This document shows positions 32,701 to 38,809 of a DNA stretch of 64,000 nucleotides, piece after piece. Position numbers and translations under genes: made by a program. The notes beneath the pieces were generated by a model. It saw nothing but the letters and a program-made list of their open reading frames with translations. It made no database searches and had not been told where the DNA came from. Positions within the stretch are counted from its first letter, which is position 1, and each line of letters opens with the position of its first letter. Source of the DNA: Paralithodes platypus (taxonomy: Eukaryota > Arthropoda > Malacostraca > Decapoda > Lithodidae); NCBI GenBank assembly GCA_032716605.1, contig CM064495.1, forward strand, positions 19,778,942 to 19,842,941. The letters run 5' to 3'.

Positions 32701-33761
32701 ATGGAGAGCGGAGCCACCATCATGGAAACACTACGTCTGAGATGAGCGAGCAGAGCCAGAGTGCCAGTAGTGGACGAGGCAGTGCTGACGATAATGAAGA
32801 TGTGGAGGATGAGGAGATACGCATGATCAATGAAGGTCCACTTATTCAGCAGCAAAAGCTCAGAGAAAGACTAGGGCTACCTGATTCTGGAATCCGTGAT
32901 GATGACAATATGAGCGATGTGTCCGTTCATAATACCCAGGAATACCTTGCCAGATTAGGTATTGACACCACCAAAAGTGAATCAACAAAAGGTTCACAAG
33001 ATCTTACACATTCTATGGAGAGTATGCATATGTTTGATGATGAGGGAGGAGGAGAAGCAGATGGTATGGACATCAGTAACTTGATCTATGCTAAACTTAA
33101 TGAAGTCACTCCTGAGGAAGACTCATCCATTATGGATGGTACTCGAGCATTTGGGTTTGGGGATGAAAGCCAACCTTCTATGACGGGGTCTTTGAGCTCT
33201 ATTGTACACAGTGAGGAGGAGTTACAAGGATCTTACAATTGGGATTACCTATTAGACTGGGGACCACAGTATCAGCCACTTGCACATGTATTCTCAGAAA
33301 TTGCCCGACTGAAGGATGACTCTGCTCCAAACTATAGCCGAGAACCAACAAAAAAAATGCTGAATCCCCAGGTAAAGACGATCCCGCCACCACTGCTGAC
33401 GAGCGTTGCACCACGCTCCATCGCCCCCGTGGCACTCAGCTCAGTGCGCACTAGTCAGCTGACCCTTCCATCTTTGCCACGTTCCCCTATCAGTCATGAG
33501 TCTTCCTTTACCTCCCCTGCCATGTCCCCATCCTTCAGTCCTTCTCTCTCTCCCCTAGCCACCCGCTCACCTTCCATCTCTCCGCTGATGACCCCAGGTA
33601 GTGTGAATGTGAGCCATGCCACCTCAACTGCTGCTGCCGCTGCTGCCCAAACCTCAGCCACGTCCACGCCACACCATGGGCGGCCAGTGGGTCAGCGGCC
33701 AGGACCGGCGGGTCTCATGGCAGGGGCTTCATCAGGCTCAGAAACTGAACTCAGGATATAG
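1275..33761 (+). CDS. ds: Dachsous-type giant cadherin, 3' part (14 spliced exons)
   Basis: Joined exons: 1275-1426, 4539-4714, 4933-5130, 5358-5699, 5900-6040, 11265-11412, 11886-12103, 16030-16158, 17266-19154, 19339-19590, 19976-20847, 21204-21535, 23947-24215, 31202-33761. All introns are GT-AG and all codon phases match across junctions, giving about 2,559 residues plus stop. The protein has the end of one and about 20 further cadherin repeats with LDRE, DxDxGxN and DxNDNxPxF calcium motifs, then a transmembrane helix (AIGLLIALIFLVLIFGGAF, about 32481-32552) and a 402-residue tail. The tail has features I associate with Dachsous: FDTIDIRPPP, SGRGSADDNEDVEDEEIRM, and YNWDYLLDWGPQYQPLAHVF, which resembles the catenin-binding end of classical cadherins. 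No EGF or laminin-G domain precedes the membrane, which argues against Fat. Known role: heterophilic binding to Fat at the cell surface, planar cell polarity and Hippo signalling. Two inter-repeat linkers lack DxNDN (GDDSSATTLHF near 20145; ESQDEFAPEF near 32110). The signal peptide and the first repeats lie upstream of the window. Confidence 0.92.
1427..2162 (+). other. intron 1, non-repetitive start
   Basis: AT-rich sequence with no open frame of note. From about 1980 the plus strand becomes strongly pyrimidine-rich, leading into the minisatellite. Confidence 0.5.
2163..2905 (+). repeat. pyrimidine minisatellite, ~30-bp unit
   Basis: A unit close to TTGTCCCCAGCTCTACC followed by a CAT/CCATCTCT-type half is repeated for about 740 bases, in places as a 60-base higher-order pair (2320-2570). 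Frames open on both strands are by-products of the repeat. Every unit carries a pyrimidine tract followed by CCCAG, the look of a 3' splice site. Confidence 0.85.
3202..3402 (-). repeat. tRNA-like SINE unit, copy 1 of an exact 201-bp direct repeat
   Basis: On the minus strand it carries a pol III B-box-like GGATTCGAATCC (plus-strand 3279-3290) about 40 bases after an A-box-like TGGTGCGATGCATAAGGTG, so a tRNA-derived SINE head is likely. The same 201 bases recur at 3529-3729. Confidence 0.55.
3529..3729 (-). repeat. tRNA-like SINE unit, copy 2 of the 201-bp direct repeat
   Basis: By eye it is identical to 3202-3402, separated from it by 126 bases that do not repeat. Identity suggests a recent duplication rather than two old insertions. 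Confidence 0.55.
3913..4538 (+). other. intron 1, long pyrimidine-rich end
   Basis: About 600 bases of CT-rich sequence lead up to the acceptor at 4538. No gene is seen. Confidence 0.5.
4539..4714 (+). CDS. ds: ds exon b
   Basis: Acceptor CTACCAG, donor GTTAGT. It enters in phase 1 and ends on a whole codon. It encodes the middle of a cadherin repeat (YTIYSGDPNGYFSIDSLSG, then LDHE). The matching phase to the exon ending at 1426 supports the 3.1-kb intron. Confidence 0.85.
4933..5130 (+). CDS. ds: ds exon c
   Basis: Acceptor TTTCAG, donor GTGAGT, 66 whole codons. It contains the DVNDNAPEF calcium linker, then a new repeat start (VRENALLNEAIY) with DHDSGSNG. Confidence 0.88.
5358..5699 (+). 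CDS. ds: ds exon d
   Basis: Acceptor TTCACAG, donor GTCAGT, 114 whole codons. It completes one cadherin repeat (LDYEDVQKY, DVNDNPPVF) and begins the next (DLDTGNNARLTY). Confidence 0.9.
5900..6040 (+). CDS. ds: ds exon e
   Basis: Acceptor GCCTAAG, donor GTTAGT, 47 whole codons. It encodes the second half of a repeat: VLDRESRDNY and the DANDNTPTF linker. Confidence 0.88.
6711..7276. mobile_element. fold-back MITE with 154-base palindrome arms
   Basis: Ends CAGTCGGCCCCGCAAGGGT (6711-6729) and the complement of CAGTGGGCCCCACAAGGGT (7258-7276), each bordered by TA. Inside, 6831-6984 and 6995-7148 form a nearly perfect inverted repeat around a 10-base spacer. Several GGGTGCG motifs lie in the flanks. 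The CAGT ends and TA target suggest mobilisation by a pogo/Tigger transposase. It is nested in the larger Tigger element. Confidence 0.85.
7395..9839 (-). pseudogene. Tigger-type DDE transposase with in-frame amber and repeat-expanded tail
   Basis: It starts at MPPKDKPKRK (9839). Residues ~10-60 form a pipsqueak/CENP-B-like helix-turn-helix (LGRSTIYNFIRDKEK); ~70-140 form the second CENP-B-type DNA-binding domain (GWLWRFRNRHGL). The DDE_1 catalytic core has Asp180 (YNGDETGLYW), Asp300 (LLLDNAPAH) and Asp335 (IQPMDQGIIEACKRRYKR). A TAG stop after SFDTIL (8319-8321) ends 506 codons. The same frame then stays open to 7395: first a plausible native tail (LYEPLRNGRFHIQ, QQKISSFF), then Ser/Thr-rich sequence, then about 25 hexapeptide repeats of the K-D-S-E-V-E type. 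A single nonsense change separates catalytic body and tail. The mobile element would cut and paste itself at TA sites. Whether it still works is unknown. Confidence 0.85.
7434..7880 (-). repeat. 18-bp coding minisatellite in the transposase tail
   Basis: About 25 units of the plus-strand type CACTGTCCTTCTCCACCT (or CCC at the end). In the transposase frame they encode E-V-E-K-D-S or G-V-E-K-D-S hexapeptides. Units near 7740-7790 vary to EMEKNS. It is also open in other frames, which are by-products. Confidence 0.9.
10449..11264 (+). other. intron 5, right part
   Basis: AT-rich, no recognised repeat or gene; it ends in a pyrimidine-rich acceptor before 11265. Confidence 0.5.
11265..11412 (+). 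CDS. ds: ds exon f
   Basis: Acceptor TTTCAG, donor GTAAAT. It ends with one base of a codon. It encodes the first half of a repeat with VEENLGSGAVVG and EDRDQGNNA, ending at the INPTTG turn. Confidence 0.87.
11413..11885 (+). other. intron 6
   Basis: AT-rich, with an uninterrupted T run of about 28 bases near 11733-11760. No gene. Confidence 0.5.
11886..12103 (+). CDS. ds: ds exon g
   Basis: Acceptor CTCAG, donor GTGAGA followed by a GA microsatellite. It completes the repeat (ALDRELKAVY, DVNDNSPTF) and starts another (VREEQPAGTEVLQ). Three decayed copies of its last ~100 bases follow in the intron (see 12124-12565). Confidence 0.88.
12124..12565 (+). pseudogene. ds: three decayed tandem copies of the end of ds exon g
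   Basis: The last ~100 bases of the exon ending at 12103, with its splice donor and trailing GA microsatellite, recur three times with growing decay: about 12124-12260 (ends TTACAGGTGAGAGA), 12309-12430 (starts GTCCTAGTCACC, ends TTGCAAGTGAAGGGAGAG) and 12459-12565 (GGTTACCGATATCAACAAT then AACCATCCATCAGTGTAAGG). Frames are broken by indels and stops. They are not recognisable as functional exons. Confidence 0.8.
12600..14725 (+). pseudogene. broken LINE, reverse transcriptase and C-terminal region
   Basis: In broken frames: FRPLHSTNTL and LDISKAFDAISH (about 12945-13090), NGVPQGSVLSPSLFNLYMH (13223-13280), YADD (about 13320), then after a TTAA element ILGVTYD (about 13813), and a C-terminal open stretch 14110-14703 with a Cys/His cluster (CPGCNTAPHTIKHI). 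It ends GGGCTGTTCAGCCAGG..GGGAACAACAACAAC at 14680-14722. This tail matches the SINE family at 6140, 37953 and 45200. Stops and frameshifts show it is dead. Confidence 0.8.
13540..13784. mobile_element. TTAA-type MITE inserted in the LINE
   Basis: TTAA at 13540-13543 and a decayed GTAA near 13782. Sequence 13600-13700 is the reverse complement of 3735-3870, and the CATATGACGCGATCGCGTCAT palindrome core lies at about 13741-13761. It separates the RT palm from the ILGV region of the LINE. Confidence 0.6.
14726..15560 (+). repeat. unclassified region with CRE/GC-box motifs and an irregular GCTTCCCAAGACCT repeat
   Basis: Near 14800-14835 two GACGTCAC motifs flank CCCCGCCCCC. From 15027 to 15305 the motif GCTTCCCAAGACCT recurs about ten times at spacings of 21-49 bases. 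An AATAAA lies near 15544. The layout resembles an LTR or other element's control region, but I find no matching second copy in the window. Confidence 0.4.
15561..16029 (+). other. intron 7, right end
   Basis: AT-rich with TACTGTA-type motifs and a short TATATATA run near 15892; no gene seen. Confidence 0.5.
16030..16158 (+). CDS. ds: ds exon h
   Basis: Acceptor CAACAG, donor GTATAA (weak +4 to +6), 43 whole codons. It encodes RATDRDEGNNASITYSF and an INPSTG turn. A run of five Asn/Asp residues (NDNDDD) lies mid-exon. Confidence 0.85.
16535..16845 (+). mobile_element. probable SINE with (ACA)n tail in intron 8
   Basis: It contains GCATGTCGTACAAGGCGAC, a motif close to the 5' sequence of the RTE element near 44245 (minus strand GTAAGAGACGACTAAGG), and ends GGGGCTACTACAACAACAAC at about 16819-16840. 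A frame open across 16522-16962 is probably incidental. The family is not the same as the SINE at 6118. Confidence 0.45.
16850..17265 (+). other. intron 8, right end
   Basis: AT-rich, nothing recognised; it ends with a T-rich acceptor TTTTTTTGCAG. Confidence 0.5.
17266..19154 (+). CDS. ds: ds exon i (large multi-repeat exon)
   Basis: Acceptor TTTGCAG, donor GTAAGT; 1,889 bases, ending in phase 2. It encodes the end of one repeat (VLDHEVKQVY), five complete cadherin repeats, each closing with a D-x-N-D-N-type linker, and most of a further one. The large intronless block contrasts with the split repeats upstream. Confidence 0.93.
19339..19590 (+). CDS. ds: ds exon j
   Basis: Acceptor CTTCTAG, donor GTGAGA. 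It enters with one base and leaves in phase 2. It encodes YFDREKQNVYTFEV, the DVNDNKPVF linker and the first half of the next repeat (DKDEGINAEIVY). Confidence 0.9.
19591..19975 (+). other. intron 10
   Basis: AT-rich unique sequence, no gene. The neighbouring introns 9 (19155-19338) and 11 (20848-21203) are similar and short; intron 11 has a (GTACT)n run near 21103. Confidence 0.5.
19976..20847 (+). CDS. ds: ds exon k
   Basis: Acceptor TCTACAG, donor GTTAGT. It enters needing one base and leaves in phase 1. It covers the end of one repeat and two more. The first inter-repeat linker reads VGDDSSATTLHF instead of DxNDNxPxF, and the following repeat has LDYE instead of LDRE, so calcium binding there is probably reduced. 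Normal motifs return with DRNDNAPRF and DANDNQPTF. Confidence 0.9.
21204..21535 (+). CDS. ds: ds exon l
   Basis: Acceptor GTTTAG, donor GTGAGT. It enters in phase 1 and ends on a whole codon. It encodes the body of a repeat (PLDHETRAEYNL, DENDNAPVF) and the beginning of the next (HQAYQVALPEL). Confidence 0.9.
21855..22335. mobile_element. possible TTAA-type element related to 54053-54698
   Basis: It begins TTAACCCGGCAAGTGC, matching the TTAACCCGGCAAGCGC end of the element at 54053, and shares with it a pyrimidine tract and a TTTCCACTTGTTTTA-like stretch near 22308. The right end (CAGGTTAA at 22328-22335) is uncertain. Confidence 0.45.
22336..22959 (+). other. intron 12, GT-rich part
   Basis: It holds a (TG)n tract at about 22560-22590 and a G-rich stretch at 22700-22770. 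CACCCGGGGTGATC and CACCCGAGGTTAA motifs near 22867 and 22912 suggest old element ends. No gene. Confidence 0.4.
22960..23754. mobile_element. outer TTAA-type element in intron 12
   Basis: TTAACCCCTCCAGTCCCAG at 22960-22978, and at the right end CAACGGGTTAA with TTAA at 23751-23754. Near the left end AGCGACGACTATAG.CGTCA recurs as AGCGACGGTTATAGGCGTCA. A second TTAA element is inserted in its middle. Confidence 0.5.
23107..23595. mobile_element. nested TTAA-type MITE (piggyBac-like)
   Basis: Inverted ends TTAACCCTTCTTGCCCGGG (23107-23125) and the complement of TTAACCCTTCCTGCCCGGT (to 23595), 17 of 19 matching, with TTAA at both borders. Length 489 bases; no coding sequence. Confidence 0.7.
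23947..24215 (+). CDS. ds: ds exon m
   Basis: Acceptor TTTCCAG, donor GTACGT; leaves in phase 2. It encodes NATDADVGRNAHVTY, a repeat with HYNPRHPI where LDRE is usual, then DVNDNAPKF and the start of the next repeat (REDYT), which is completed across the 7-kb intron by HVSEDAPRG. Confidence 0.9.
24238..26005 (-). mobile_element. RTE-type LINE, 5'-truncated copy A
   Basis: Minus strand. Finger/palm RT frame 25022-25912 (KAPGTDGVCGEMLRYGGEI, GFRKGRGCVDQIFTLNC, DLEKAYDRVDREGMWKV, GLKQGCVMSPWLFTVYMDG), then a frameshift caused by a small TAGGCTATAGG duplication near 25050, then 24252-25070 with FADDTVLMS, FKYLGSVLSKDG and RWFGHMERMGSKRMTKR. The 3' end is a TAGATAGA microsatellite (24239-24253 on the plus strand as TCTATCTATC). 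No endonuclease remains. Confidence 0.85.
26006..26340 (+). other. spacer between the two opposed RTE copies
   Basis: AT-rich unique intron sequence of about 335 bases that would form the loop if the RTE copies paired. No gene. Confidence 0.5.
26977..28683 (-). mobile_element. second LINE family nested in RTE copy B
   Basis: Bounded by GAGATA at 26971-26976 and 28684-28689, a probable 6-bp target duplication, at a place where copies A and C are uninterrupted. On the minus strand it begins with an ATAAA-rich stretch (28660-28683) and ends in a (TGTA)n tail (26977-26995). It is 5'-truncated and carries one long intact frame. Confidence 0.8.
27035..28657 (-). CDS. LINE reverse transcriptase with PHD-like zinc cluster, 540 codons open
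   Basis: Intact frame without stops. RT fingers and palm: KAPGCSDIVAEMIKASGEI, GFMPGRGTTDAIFIVRQ, VDLEKAFDRVPRD, GVHQGSVLSPLLFIMVLEA and the catalytic YADD (YADDLVLIADS). After KTKVMHCS comes a Cys/His cluster (VCGKGV, CSICRCWVHH, RC, then CVVCKG) with PHD-finger-like spacing. Then comes the usual C-terminal region (FCYLGDTIS, YASETWAVK, LGWYGHVERMD). The frame lacks an endonuclease because the copy is 5'-truncated. RTE-like by motif style. The full open frame suggests a recent insertion. Lacking its 5' part, it is probably not autonomous. Confidence 0.85.
   Translation of the reverse strand: MKDGKAPGCSDIVAEMIKASGEIGVNLVTELINTIIKDEKIPEDWLKSVIVNIYKGKGDALDRGNYRGLKMLDQIMKVCERVLEGLIRQSISIDDMQFGFMPGRGTTDAIFIVRQIQERYLLKGRDLYFVFVDLEKAFDRVPRDVVQWAMRKLGVEEWLVRVIMKMYEDSRSSVRVKGVLSDEFAVRVGVHQGSVLSPLLFIMVLEALSRVFRGGLPLELFYADDLVLIADSMQDAEAKFRKWREGMASKGLRVNINKTKVMHCSLRRGNVEKSGAYPGAVCGKGVGVNSIQCSICRCWVHHGSKRCSRIKGPLPKDKSEIEKFECVVCKGELVLSDDPVAVNLGNESLELVNKFCYLGDTISAGGGAEAATVARIRCGWGKFRELMPILTMKRMPLPLKGKVYASCVRSAMTYASETWAVKVEDVNRMERNEMRMVRWMCGARLQDRITNVELRRRLGIKSISEVMRTSRLGWYGHVERMDEQNWVKKCRSVIVEGAAPRGGPRKTWDRTIRADLKSKNLTSEAALNRVAWNAAIRTRD
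28864..29625 (+). mobile_element. Tigger-type MITE with transposase remnant, nested in RTE copy B
   Basis: Ends CAGTCAGGACCCCCAAT (28864-28880) and its exact complement (29609-29625), with TA on both sides. Removing it and one TA restores the RTE sequence GGAAAGTACTTAG seen in copies A and C. Inside, MPRQYKKITHKMKVELLFRK (from about 29204) is a pogo-type transposase N-terminus; a stop interrupts its helix-turn-helix (GLSE, stop, TVRTIW) and the rest is missing. A CCAAAAAT.TCGAAAATAGG repeat lies near 29465-29505. Confidence 0.85.
30751..30826 (+). mobile_element. 50-bp retroelement tail insertion with 13-bp target duplication
   Basis: ACTGTTTATCAGT stands at 30751-30763 and 30814-30826. Between them are only about 50 bases: CGAGGCTGTTCAGCCAGGCA, then GCTTAGGGAAC and a (TAC)n run. 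This is the 3' tail shared by the LINE at 12600-14725 and the SINE family. It is an extreme 5' truncation of such an element. Confidence 0.8.
30827..31201 (+). other. intron 13, right end
   Basis: AT-rich, no gene; ends in acceptor TTCCCACAG. Confidence 0.5.
31202..33761 (+). CDS. ds: ds last coding exon: final repeats, membrane helix, cytoplasmic tail
   Basis: Acceptor TCCCACAG; 853 codons ending in TAG at 33759-33761. It encodes four membrane-proximal cadherin repeats, the last with a degenerate linker (ESQDEFAPEF). A Gly-rich stalk and one transmembrane helix at about 32481-32552 follow, with RRNHRARK as the stop-transfer cluster. The 402-residue tail has FDTIDIRPPP, a His-rich stretch near 32690, the acidic SGRGSADDNEDVEDEEIRM block, GTRAFGFGDE..PSMTGSLSSIV and YNWDYLLDWGPQYQPLAHVF, then a Ser/Pro/Ala-rich end. 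Keeping the whole membrane and signalling part in one exon means it cannot be changed by exon skipping unless a cryptic site is used. Confidence 0.95.
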
Positions 33762-34375
33762 CCGTCATTATACCCTCTTCTTCAGCACCACCACCATCAC
33801 CACCATTTCAACTACAGCCACAACCATGGTAGCCTTCCCTTACCTAGCCGCCCCCAGCTGCAAGATTTCCAGGGAAGCCTTGTCCTGAGCAAGGGCATCC
33901 CACACCCTCACTCTCTGTGTTAGTGGCCAAATTTCTATGTGATATATTTACTGGCCTAATGTTGCCAGTTGAACTAATTCACAAGATGCAACCTGTGTAT
34001 CTGTGCTTATGTATATATGTGAATATTTAGAAGTTAGAATGAAAACTTTCAGGAAGCAACTGTGAGTGCTGCTTCCTCTACCACTTGAAAGAACTATGAT
34101 GAGTGGAGTGTGGTGATGGAACTCAGTCGTGCTGGCCGGGTACCATACTGGCCAAGACATTAGAGTGCTTCACTGTTATCAGTACAAGTGGTGCCGCTTT
34201 GCAAGTGCTCGCTTGTTTCATGTTCATCTTGTTCATTAATTCATTCATTGTGTTGTTGACTAGTGTTTTTACATCATTTCTCTCATTAACCAATACTCGT
34301 TCATCATGTCATTAATGAGTTTGTATGTGTTAATCCAGTACCTCCATGATTCCTTTTGTTAATAGTGTGATCCTC

Positions 34376-34381
34376 AATAAA
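34376..34381 (+). terminator. candidate proximal polyadenylation signal
   Basis: AATAAA about 615 bases after the ds stop codon, followed by a T/G-containing stretch (CTTTAATGTGCTTGAG). It is the first canonical hexamer I found after the stop. Confidence 0.4.
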
Positions 34382-37300
34382 CTTTAATGTGCTTGAGATA
34401 CGTCAAGCATTCTCATTGAGGGTGGCAAAGTACAGCCTTGAACGAAGCCCTCCAATCTCATCCCTAAACATACCCCTTACCTCTGGAAAATATAACAAAA
34501 ATATATTTGAATTAGTGAAAAACAGGATACCCAGGGCTTTACTCTATGACAAACTGAGAGTGAATGTGCAATGCAAAATACTGGAAAAAATATAAGTGTT
34601 GTGTCAGAACTGCTTGGGTACATTCAGGCAGATCGACTTCTGCAGTACCTCACATGTATAATTACCAAAATGTGCCACACCAGGAGTTTGTGTTTTATGT
34701 TTTTTGTTTGACAGTGCCAAGATTGCCTCATATGCTCACAATCCTTAACTGGCAGCACTTTCCTGATTCATTTCAAACTACCCCTATTATATACCTTTCC
34801 TGTGATTAAGATAAATTACTGTTTGATATTCATATACCGGTATTCTGTTAGCTTCCTTCAGTGTGTGCATGTATGTGTCCTCTTTCCTTTCACTTACCGT
34901 ACTATACAAATAATATTGCAAATAGTTTGCATCACAAGCCATATTTACATTGATCACATATAATTTGTATCATCTTATGGATATCTATACTGTATCAGTT
35001 TTATTGATTTTTCATTTCTCCAGTATACCAGTATGTCTAGTAGAACTTTAAATTCCATGTTACTCTGTATTGGAGCTATTGTAAAAAAAAAAAAAAAATC
35101 TTCAATTGTATCTTTTCTTCCTCTGCATAGTTTCCTTCTATATTTTGTTCTTTCATTCCTTTGTATTGCCATATGTAACCATGTTTGTGCCAAGTTAATC
35201 GTCTACCTTTGCTGTCGTGGTACCAACAGGGAAATGTGCCGAGAGCCAGTATAACACGAGGGCTTTTTCCTTCAATATTTTTCGGTATTTCTTGTCTGGC
35301 AGTTTGTAAATTAAAATTGGGTAAGGATTCAGCCTCATATGATAATCTACCTTCAGTTTACTTTCCGATACCAATTCCAAAGATTCCAAATATGTTGCAG
35401 AAAAAATGATGCCAACAAAAATTGACAGTTAAAAGTTCTTATGTGATAATTTCTAAGCTCTCTTGCATCAGGGACTATAGTTGTGTCCTAATTGTCCAAA
35501 GTACAGTATAATAATAAATTCAAGACACCTTTAGCCTCTTTTTCTCAGATCATTTTTTTTTTTTTTAGCTATCTCTAGATGATTTGTATGCAATTTAGGA
35601 AGGACCTAAGATGCTTAACTGAAGTGGTGTTTTACCCTCTGACTCCTAGCTACAGGAGTTAATGTGTTGGTTCAATCTCAGTTAATAATTGTTGATGTCC
35701 TGAATTATCTGAGGACTTGAGGGAATATCATACCAAAACTTGTATTGTTAACTTTTGATCCACAATTTTTTCTAGCAAAAGTTTGTAAACTGTTTTGCTA
35801 TTTATTGACAACAAGATTGGAGGTAGATTATTACAGGTGACAGTTCTCATAAAATTGTACAGTATTGTCAAACCTGACAGATAAAGTTGCAGAAAAAGAT
35901 TAAGGGAAAAAGTGCTCATGTGATACTCCTTTATCCGTCACACTCAAATGTCGCGTCCTACTTTCACTACTCTATTTTCCCCTCTGTAGAAAATTAAAAT
36001 ACTCCTCAATGGAACTGAACAAAGCCTCAATATATTGACTATGTTCATGTGTAGCCTACTAAGGATTTTTCCTCTTTTCATTGAAGAATTAGAGTAACGT
36101 GAAATTCTGGAGTTAGGACAAGACTTTTGAGTGTGACTGTACATCTGTGAGTTGTAATTGTGCCAAGTATGGATTGTGTTGTCAGCTGATGGGATGTGTG
36201 AGCGTTGATTGTGCCAAGTGTTCCTCCTTTATTTCTTCACCCCATGTCAGATTCACATTACTGTACATTTATACTTTATACTTTACAGGTAAAGCAATAC
36301 TTACAATATATGCTACACCATGACTTACTACACTTTCACATACTGTAGTTACATATTTGGTTTACCATTCCATCATAAATCATACTATTACCAAACATAC
36401 TCCACTCACACAATAATCCCAAACCTACAGTATATATTATCATACAAAATAAAATGCATGCCAAAATAAACCAGCATTGACCACTGAAGCAATATAAGAC
36501 ATCATATCGTAATATATACCGGTACTGTATATACTACTGATACCATACAATTTACAATAAATATATGAAACTCGCTAACTTTACTGAAATGCAAGCTGAA
36601 CACAGCAAACAAAACATTACGGTACGGTAACTAAAGTCTCAACACAAAAAGTAGCATAACAGAATTGCAATACCCAGAGAGCTTCCTTAACACATTTGAG
36701 TGACTATATTACACAAGGGTTATACGCAAGTATTTGGTTTATACTACATACATGAATACCGTTTATCAAAATAAACAATCAACTCCTGAACAGTTTTGAC
36801 GCAATCCTTGCCACAAATGCAATCCCCAAATGGTCAAGTTTCAAGGCAAGAGACCACCCTTGAAGTCAACCAGGCAAGGAACATACTCCAGAAGAGGATC
36901 TGCTCAAAATCCAAAATAGGAAAAATCAATAATTTATCTTAAAAGGCTAGATACATGCACACATGACAGAAATTCATGCCATTGTGAGCCCTGGTCACCC
37001 AAAGGTGGCTGTGGAAACAGAAGGTTTATTCGCACTAGGTAACAGTTAACAAATTACCATACCCACAATTTAGACATGCGGTAGTAATATGCCAAAACTA
37101 TTTTGCTCACAAACATGTTATACCACAAACAGTAAAGTACACACCCAAATGCACACTAACATCTAATCCAAGAAAAGTTTGACACTACTATGCATTTCTA
37201 TAGTGTATTCATTATAATTAGGCCAGAAATCATGACCCCTAACCTTTGTAACTCTAAAAGAAGTAGGGTAAATTAATGGCCTGTAAATTTCCACACCTAT

Positions 37301-37659
37301 TCCTTGGCTGATTCTTCTCAAATGGTAGATATATTTGCTAGATTACTTGTTTTTTTAGTTATACAGGTTAGTGGTCATCATTTCTAATCTAATTACAGTA
37401 TAATGAATTGACTATTCATCGATAACCCCATTTACTAACACCCCAAACGTGTGCCAACCTTCCTCCCCACAAATATCCACCTCTTTTACTCCTGAACACC
37501 TTGGATTATTAAGTTATTACCACTAGCAAATATATATAATCTGTTGACATGAATTTCCTGTGTTTTAGGTGTGTTGTGTGTTGTTTTCAGTTTTCAAAGA
37601 GAATCAACCAACTTGTGCAATGTTTTTTTTTGTTTTTTTTAATTGAGTCACTAGCTCAG

Positions 37660-38470
37660 TGTATGTGTTTGTGATTCAGTGTACTACTTAATGTGTGTGT
37701 GTGGATATTTCAGTAAGTGTTGTTGACTTTGTGTGTGATGTTATTTCAGTAAGTATTATTGACTTTGTGTGTAGGCTATGTGGATACTTCAGTAAGTATT
37801 GTTGACTGTGTATGTGGATACTTCAGTAAATGTTGTTGACTATGTGTGTGTGTGGATACTTCAGTAAGTGTTGTTGACTTTGTGTGTGTGTGGATATGTC
37901 AGTAAGTGTTGTTGATTTTGTGTGTGTGTGGATACTTCAGTTAGTGTTGTTGTTGTTGTTGTTGTTGTTGTTCCCCAGGCTGCCTGGCCGAACAGCCCCA
38001 AGGTCCCGAGCACGGCCAAGGCCATAGAGCGCCCCCACAAAACCCTCCCTGCTTACCACTAACAAAACCCAGGTGACCGAAGCCACTCTAAGGCAGGGAG
38101 CTGAGGAGGGCGCGGAAACACCCGGGAAACCAAAGCACCACCCAAGGCCCTGTGCCCCTCAGCAATTAGAAGGGAAAGTTGAGGGGCAAGGGAAAAAGTT
38201 AGTGTTGTTGACTTTGTGTGTGGATACTTCAGTTAGTGTTGTTGACTTTGTGCGTGTGTGGATACTTCAGTAAGTGTTGTTGACTTTGTGTGTGTGGATA
38301 TGTCAGTAAGTGTTGTTGACTTTGTGTGTGTGTGGATATTTCAGTTAGTGTTGTTGACTTTGTGTGTGGATACTAATTCAGTTAGGTTGTTTACTTTGTG
38401 TGTGTGTGGATACTTCAGTAAGCATTGTTGATTTAATGAGTGTGTTTGTGTGTGTATTTCAACAAGTTTT
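37660..38470 (+). repeat. GT-rich minisatellite, ~33-bp unit, split by a SINE
   Basis: The unit reads close to TGTGTGGATACTTCAG followed by TAAGTGTTGTTGACTTTG. It occurs roughly nine times before the SINE and about seven after. The units vary in the GT run length and in TACTTCAG versus TATGTCAG or TATTTCAG. Confidence 0.8.
37953..38198 (-). mobile_element. SINE copy in the minisatellite
   Basis: Minus-strand copy of the family at 6118, about 245 bases, 5'-truncated near 38198, ending in GGGGAACAACAACAAC on the minus strand. TTAGTGTTGTTG lies on both sides (37941-37952 and 38199-38210). That could be a 12-bp target duplication, although the surrounding minisatellite contains the same word. 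Confidence 0.75.
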
Positions 38471-38731
38471 GTTGACTGAGTGTGTATGCTTCGTTGCGAA
38501 TTTAATGCGTTGATAACGCAGTACGTGTTATTTACTCAGTGTAAGTGTTGCTGATTAATTGTGTGTTGCTGACTTATCAGCGGTGTTCCTGACTCAACAT
38601 GTGATGTTCATTGATTGCACAGTAGCTTAACACTATTTGCTGTGACATCTTAGGGGTTATTATGATAGGTATATATCAATGAAACTGGCCATCTATTTTC
38701 CTGGAAATTTAAGTCATTTATGAAAAACACA

Positions 38732-38803
38732 TGACCTATGTGGTGTAATGGTTAAGGTGGCAAAAATCTGTGTGTGATAACCCAGGTTCGAATCCCGGTG
38801 GAT
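38732..38803 (+). other. tRNA-like sequence (degenerate tRNA or SINE head)
   Basis: It has an A-box-like TGGTGTAATGGTTAAGGTGG, a canonical B box GGTTCGAATCC and a T-arm CCAGG..CCCGG with one mismatch. The ends TGACCTA and TGGATCA pair at six of seven positions. The anticodon arm does not form a proper stem, so I do not call a working tRNA. Confidence 0.45.
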
Positions 38804-38809
38804 CACATA

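Noticed and set aside
1275..33761. Identification of the cadherin as Fat rather than Dachsous
   Set aside because: No EGF or laminin-G domains lie before the membrane, and the cytoplasmic motifs fit Dachsous.
38732..38803. A working tRNA gene
   Set aside because: A and B boxes are good, but the anticodon arm does not fold and the T stem and acceptor stem have mismatches; kept only as tRNA-like.
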